DNA of 64,000 nucleotides from Rotaria socialis. Lineage: Eukaryota; Rotifera; Eurotatoria; Philodinida; Philodinidae. The translations under genes were made by a program, and so were the position numbers. This document shows positions 59,831 to 64,000 of the stretch, one piece after another (position 1 is the first letter of the stretch; every line of letters begins with the position of its first letter). The DNA lies in NCBI GenBank assembly GCA_905331475.1, contig CAJNYU010000767.1:1-64000 (forward strand). Reading direction: 5' to 3'. Under the pieces are notes generated by a model. That model made no database searches, was not told where the DNA came from, and saw nothing but the letters and a program-made list of their open reading frames with translations.

Positions 59831-61709
59831 GCTATTAAATAAGTTATTGATAATTTGAGCAAAGCTCGGAGTCTGAATTTATTGCTCAGTAGATACAGAT
59901 ATTTTATGGTATTTTGTGAAGCACGATCTAAAAAGAGTTTTTAAGTGTAAAAAGGTCAGAAATGTGAACCTTCTATTCTCTCCAAATAGACGGATGAGGG
60001 ACCCTTCAATACACCGACATAAATTACGACAAATGAGCTAGAAAAACCATCACATACTGAGCCAGACTATCATAAGGAGCCATCAAAAACAGTGACAGAC
60101 GTGTTTCATATATTGTGGAACTCACATATATTTGTGAATAAAATAATCTGTAAGTTTTAAAACCAAGATTATTGCTGCTCCCCTCTTCTCTTACCGACCA
60201 TAGCATCGACAGAGAATCTCTATATAATGTTTAGTGTCTGCGTATTTGCCTGTGCCGGGTCAAAGCTCAAATCTCAAAGGTTAAAGATCACATAAGACTA
60301 TAAGGGGAAGATCTTCAGGGACTATTATATGGAGTTACATATCCATATCATATTACAGCAGAGTGAACACAAATAGTACATATTATTTTTCGATATATTA
60401 TTTGAATAGTAGGAATACATCATGGAAACTCTGATGATGAAGTTTATTAGTTTTTTTTAAAATGGAAAGCTTTTGATAATACGGAAAAATACATCGGCAA
60501 CGAAAAACAAATATTTCTTTTTTTCTTCTGTATAATATATCATGAACTCCAAAATGAATCTTGATTATCCAGAATGAATTACTGATTATTATAAATGCAT
60601 AGAAAAAAATCTGCCGAAAGTAATGAAACAACTATTGGATCAAATAAATGATTAGTACTTAATAGTATTAATCAACAAGAATTGATAATAGATTCAATAA
60701 AAAAAATGTAAACATGCAAATGAATATGGTTATGGTAGAGAAGTTGAAATTGAAAAAAATCTTGACGCAATGAATGTTTACGGGGAATTATTGTTGTTGT
60801 AAGAATTATTTCATTGATTTTTGTTTTTTTATATTGATTTAGAATCAAATTACAATCAACCGATAAGCCAGAATTAGTACTAAGTAAAGTTTATTTTAAT
60901 TATGTAGTTTTTGTTTAAAAAAAAACAGTAAGATTCTCCGCGAGCAATTTTTGTCGGCTCGAAAAGATCAGTTTTTTTCTATAGGGAGGAGAAATTGCTG
61001 TTCTCTTATTTCATTTTTTTTATTACCTGATGTGTTTTCGTTTAAAACTTCCTATGAACTCGTTCTATATCACGATTGATTTCAGCTTTGGAAAGTCCAT
61101 TTGATATGAAATCATATGCATCTACTATTGGAATCAATGTTTTCAATATCTCGAACTTATTGTTCATAGTTGATTTGTTGAAGTAGAAAAATGTCGTTTG
61201 AAGGTTTGTAAAATTCATCATAAAGAAATTTAATGTTCATTACCTAAATGTTGTGACAAATCTTCTTGGTAGAATATTTCGAAAAAAGAACAAAATAAAA
61301 TCTTTCAAAATCAATTTTAGTCATAAAAAATTGTATAGGTTCGTTTTCATTTTCTGGTTAAAAGTTTAATTGTGAGTCATTAAAATTCATAATATTAAGA
61401 AGCAGTTCAGAAGAAAATCAAAGAAAGAGAAATGACGACATTGTTCCTCTTATGAATTCATTCGATCATTATCAATTTCGACCATTGAAAAAAGACATTG
61501 TTATTGTTCTTCGATGTCAGTCAGATAGAATCAGAAGTCAAAGAAACTCTAAACGAATTAGAACTAGATTAACCAATGTAATTATTGTTTCTACGTGGCA
61601 AAGCGTATCTAATTGCTTCATTCAATTTCACTTCGCCTAGTCTGTTTCCCTCATAATAAAAGAAGTATATAAATATTGACCTTTCGAATGTACAACAAAA
61701 AACAGACAA
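59831..61709. other. Intergenic, 1.9 kb, no confident gene
   Basis: It contains the second copy of the dispersed repeat (60222-60300, related to 37072-37150). A short broken frame near 60697-60800 reads HANEYGYGREVEIEKNLDAM and may be a gene relic, but it could not be extended. Confidence 0.4.
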
Positions 61710-63624
61710 ATGAATATAAATATGAAATATTCACGTGTCGAATTGAATGATTTGCCGGATGAAATTCTTCTAATTATTTTTAAAAAACTGGACAATCTTG
61801 AAATACTTTATTCTTTTCAAGGAGTCAATGAACGATTGAATAACATTATGCATGATCCAATATTTACAAGTCGTTTAAGCTTTCCTAAATTATCATTCAA
61901 GAAATATATCAAGAAATTTTCTTCTGATATAATACTTAATCGATTTTGTTCACAAATTTTACCTACAATTCGTACAAAAATCACATGGCTGGATCTTGAA
62001 TCTGAATCTATGAGAAATATTTTAGATGCAGCTGATTATCCTAATTTATATGCACTCGGCCTATATAATGTCGAAGATGAGACAGCTAAATGTCTTTTTA
62101 CCGGTAAGGAAATCTCAATAGTATTTTATTAATTCTAGCCAAAGTAAACCACACCAATTGATATAAAGGAAAATAATATTTAAAAAATAATGATCATTAC
62201 TCTATAACAAAATTTATTATGGACTCAGTTTCAAGGAGAGATTATTTCTAATGGAAAAATTCCTTCCTATTAAATATTCTCTTAGTCGTTTGACTATTTG
62301 TCTTAGTCTTTGATTATATGAAAAGTTGATTACATTGTTTAATATTATTTACGTGTTTAGATGAAAGACTTTTAGCTTCTATTTTCAAAAATCAAATTAC
62401 AACACTTATTATTTCAATTGATCCAGATAAAAACGAACGGTCGACAATGAACAACATATGCAATCATGTCTTTACTGTGTTTATCAATTTGACTCATTTA
62501 ACATTTTACGATGCCGCACATCAAAATAATGCTCGATTATCATTTGATGTTCCATTTCCTACTTTTTCGTCTTCATCTCTTCTGGTATTGAAAATCAAGG
62601 TTCAAACTTTTGATGTGTCTCTTTATATTCTCGATGGTCGTTTCGAACAACTTCATACACTCGATATTGAATTGGCTAGCATATTATCTCCATCGGAAAT
62701 TGAAAATCAAGTTCGTTTTATAAGAGAATAAATTTGATTTCATTTACGTTTCTGTTTCTCTAGAGAAAAATTCCAAATCTGAAGTATTTTGTTTTGTGTT
62801 GTATGTTGCGAACATGGTATTATGATGAATTAATTCTTCCACTTATTTATCGAATGTCAAATTTAGAAGAACTTGGCTTGTCTTTCACTACCACTGTCAA
62901 GGAAACATTCATTGATGGAAACAATTTGAAGCAAAATATTCTGAATCATTTGTCACAATTAAAACACTTTACATTTGATATTCGTTCGGTTATGTTTATT
63001 AAAAATCAAATGAATTTACCATCGAAAGAAGACATTCAAGAAACATTCATCGATTTGCAATATACTAAGATAATATCTTGTGTTGATTACTTTCGAGACT
63101 ATCGACAGGGTCTATGTCATATTTATTCATATCCATTTTTAATGGGACGTTTCGAAGATATAACAAATAATTTTGCAGGTGGATTATATCCATATGTTCG
63201 TGTTGTATCATTATATGATGAACACCCTTTTGAACATGAATTTTTTATTCGAATATCTCAATCATTTCCATGTATGGAAAAATTAATTATCAATAATCGT
63301 TATGGACAAAATCAGAAAGAATCTTACAAATTAATGAATGATAAGTCGAATTTATCAATTGCTAAATATTATAATCTTATCGATCTTCATATAGATCGAG
63401 CTCATGATGATTATATTGACGAATTTCTATGTAATGCGAAAACATATTTCCAAAATAATATTCTTCTTGATATCGATTATAAAGTATTGCAAAGAGTCAC
63501 ACATGATTTTACAAGAGATGATACACGAATTAATTGTACCAAAGTAAATGAACTGTCTTTATCCGAAAACGTTAAAGATTCGAAATCTGTACAAGATTAT
63601 TTTCCTTTTGCAATAATAGATTGA
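61710..63624 (+). CDS. F-box protein with degenerate LRR-like C-terminus, three exons
   Basis: Exons 61710-62103, 62361-62710 and 62764-63624 join in frame (phases 1 and 0), giving 534 residues. The F-box lies near the N-terminus: ELNDLPDEILLIIFKKLDN, then ILYSFQGVNERLNNI (about residues 11-50). The rest has repeating hydrophobic strands and helices with loose leucine-rich spacing (ITWLDLESES, YPNLYALGLYNVED, FEQLHTLDIEL, PCMEKLIINNRYG, YYNLIDLHIDRAH). These resemble the divergent LRR tails of F-box proteins expanded in rotifers. F-box proteins recruit substrates to SCF (Skp1-Cullin-F-box) ubiquitin ligases; the substrate is unknown. The second intron is 53 bp and removes an in-frame TAA. AATAAA-like signals follow the stop. 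Confidence 0.85.
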
Positions 63625-64000
63625 TTATTATTCATATTAAAGACGTAAACTTTTATTATATTAAAAGGAAAATAGAAAAGCGTTTTGTGTATTGTTGTGT
63701 GGGAACAATGTGCACAAAGAAATTAATATGATCATAGAATAATACAATCTGTGAAATAAATTCATTTTATTTAATAAAAGTATTCTTTAAAAATACTGAA
63801 CACTGAAGCGTTAATAAAAGAATTTTAACTCTAAACCATATTGGCACAATCTGCTTTTTTTGCGTGATTTCTAACATTAGAAATTAGTTTGTTTGTCATT
63901 GATTTGATGCGTATTTATCAATGTTAACGCAAAGAATATTTTCATTAAAAGGATCCTTTCCAATAAAAACATGAATATTTATTTAAAAAAATGAAAATAA
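63625..64000. other. 3' flank, no gene seen
   Basis: AT-rich sequence with candidate polyadenylation signals near 63757 and 63772. Confidence 0.45.

Noticed and set aside
60697..60810. Short frame with HANEYGYGREVEIEKNLDAM
   Set aside because: Protein-like but only about 35 codons, with no extension on either side.

Overview
The window is AT-rich eukaryotic DNA, with short introns (mostly about 50-170 bp, GT...AG), genes on both strands and many transposon scars. The gene families fit a bdelloid rotifer (Adineta/Rotaria type): a TPR plus ADP-ribosyltransferase fusion, an F-box protein with a degenerate leucine-rich tail, an RNF213-like fragment, and several genes with no obvious animal orthologue. 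The organism is inferred from gene content; no marker gene proves it.

Layout. 1-10 kb: a GC-richer repeat at the left edge, a broken MAPEG copy, a three-exon ART/TPR gene, a 690-bp hAT-type MITE, an intact MAPEG gene (microsomal glutathione transferase-like) and a foldback element. 10-22 kb: an RBR ubiquitin-ligase pseudogene, a small coiled-coil tail-anchored protein, a Ser/Asp-rich gene relic and a 1.08-kb inverted-repeat element. 22-33 kb: a Sec14/CRAL-TRIO protein, a coiled-coil/beta-propeller-like protein and a secreted DUF2891 protein of bacterial type. 34-41 kb: an opsin pseudogene with an intronic hAT MITE, an orphan C2-domain exon and more MITEs. 41-52 kb: a complete 15-exon ClpB/Hsp104 disaggregase (941 codons in frame), a single-exon ubiquitin-specific protease, and an RNF213-like fragment. 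52-64 kb: a secreted antistasin-like gene split by a 169-bp hAT MITE, a broken beta-helix gene, a small membrane-protein fragment, a foldback MITE carrying a minisatellite, and an F-box gene.

The genes do not form an operon or an obvious pathway. Several concern proteostasis and stress (Hsp104, USP, RBR ligase, F-box, RNF213-like, MAPEG), which suits a desiccation-tolerant animal, but this is inference. The strongest points are: (i) a ClpB/Hsp104 gene, a family generally reported as absent from animals, with the NBD1 pore-loop tyrosine replaced by histidine; (ii) a DUF2891 gene that has gained introns and a signal peptide, a good horizontal-transfer candidate; (iii) an opsin decayed by nonsense and frameshift mutations while the retinal lysine remains; and (iv) a hAT MITE caught inside a coding exon with a near-perfect 8-bp target duplication. 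At least six genes in the window are broken. I found no CRISPR array, no tRNA or rRNA that I could support, and no single new multi-gene system.
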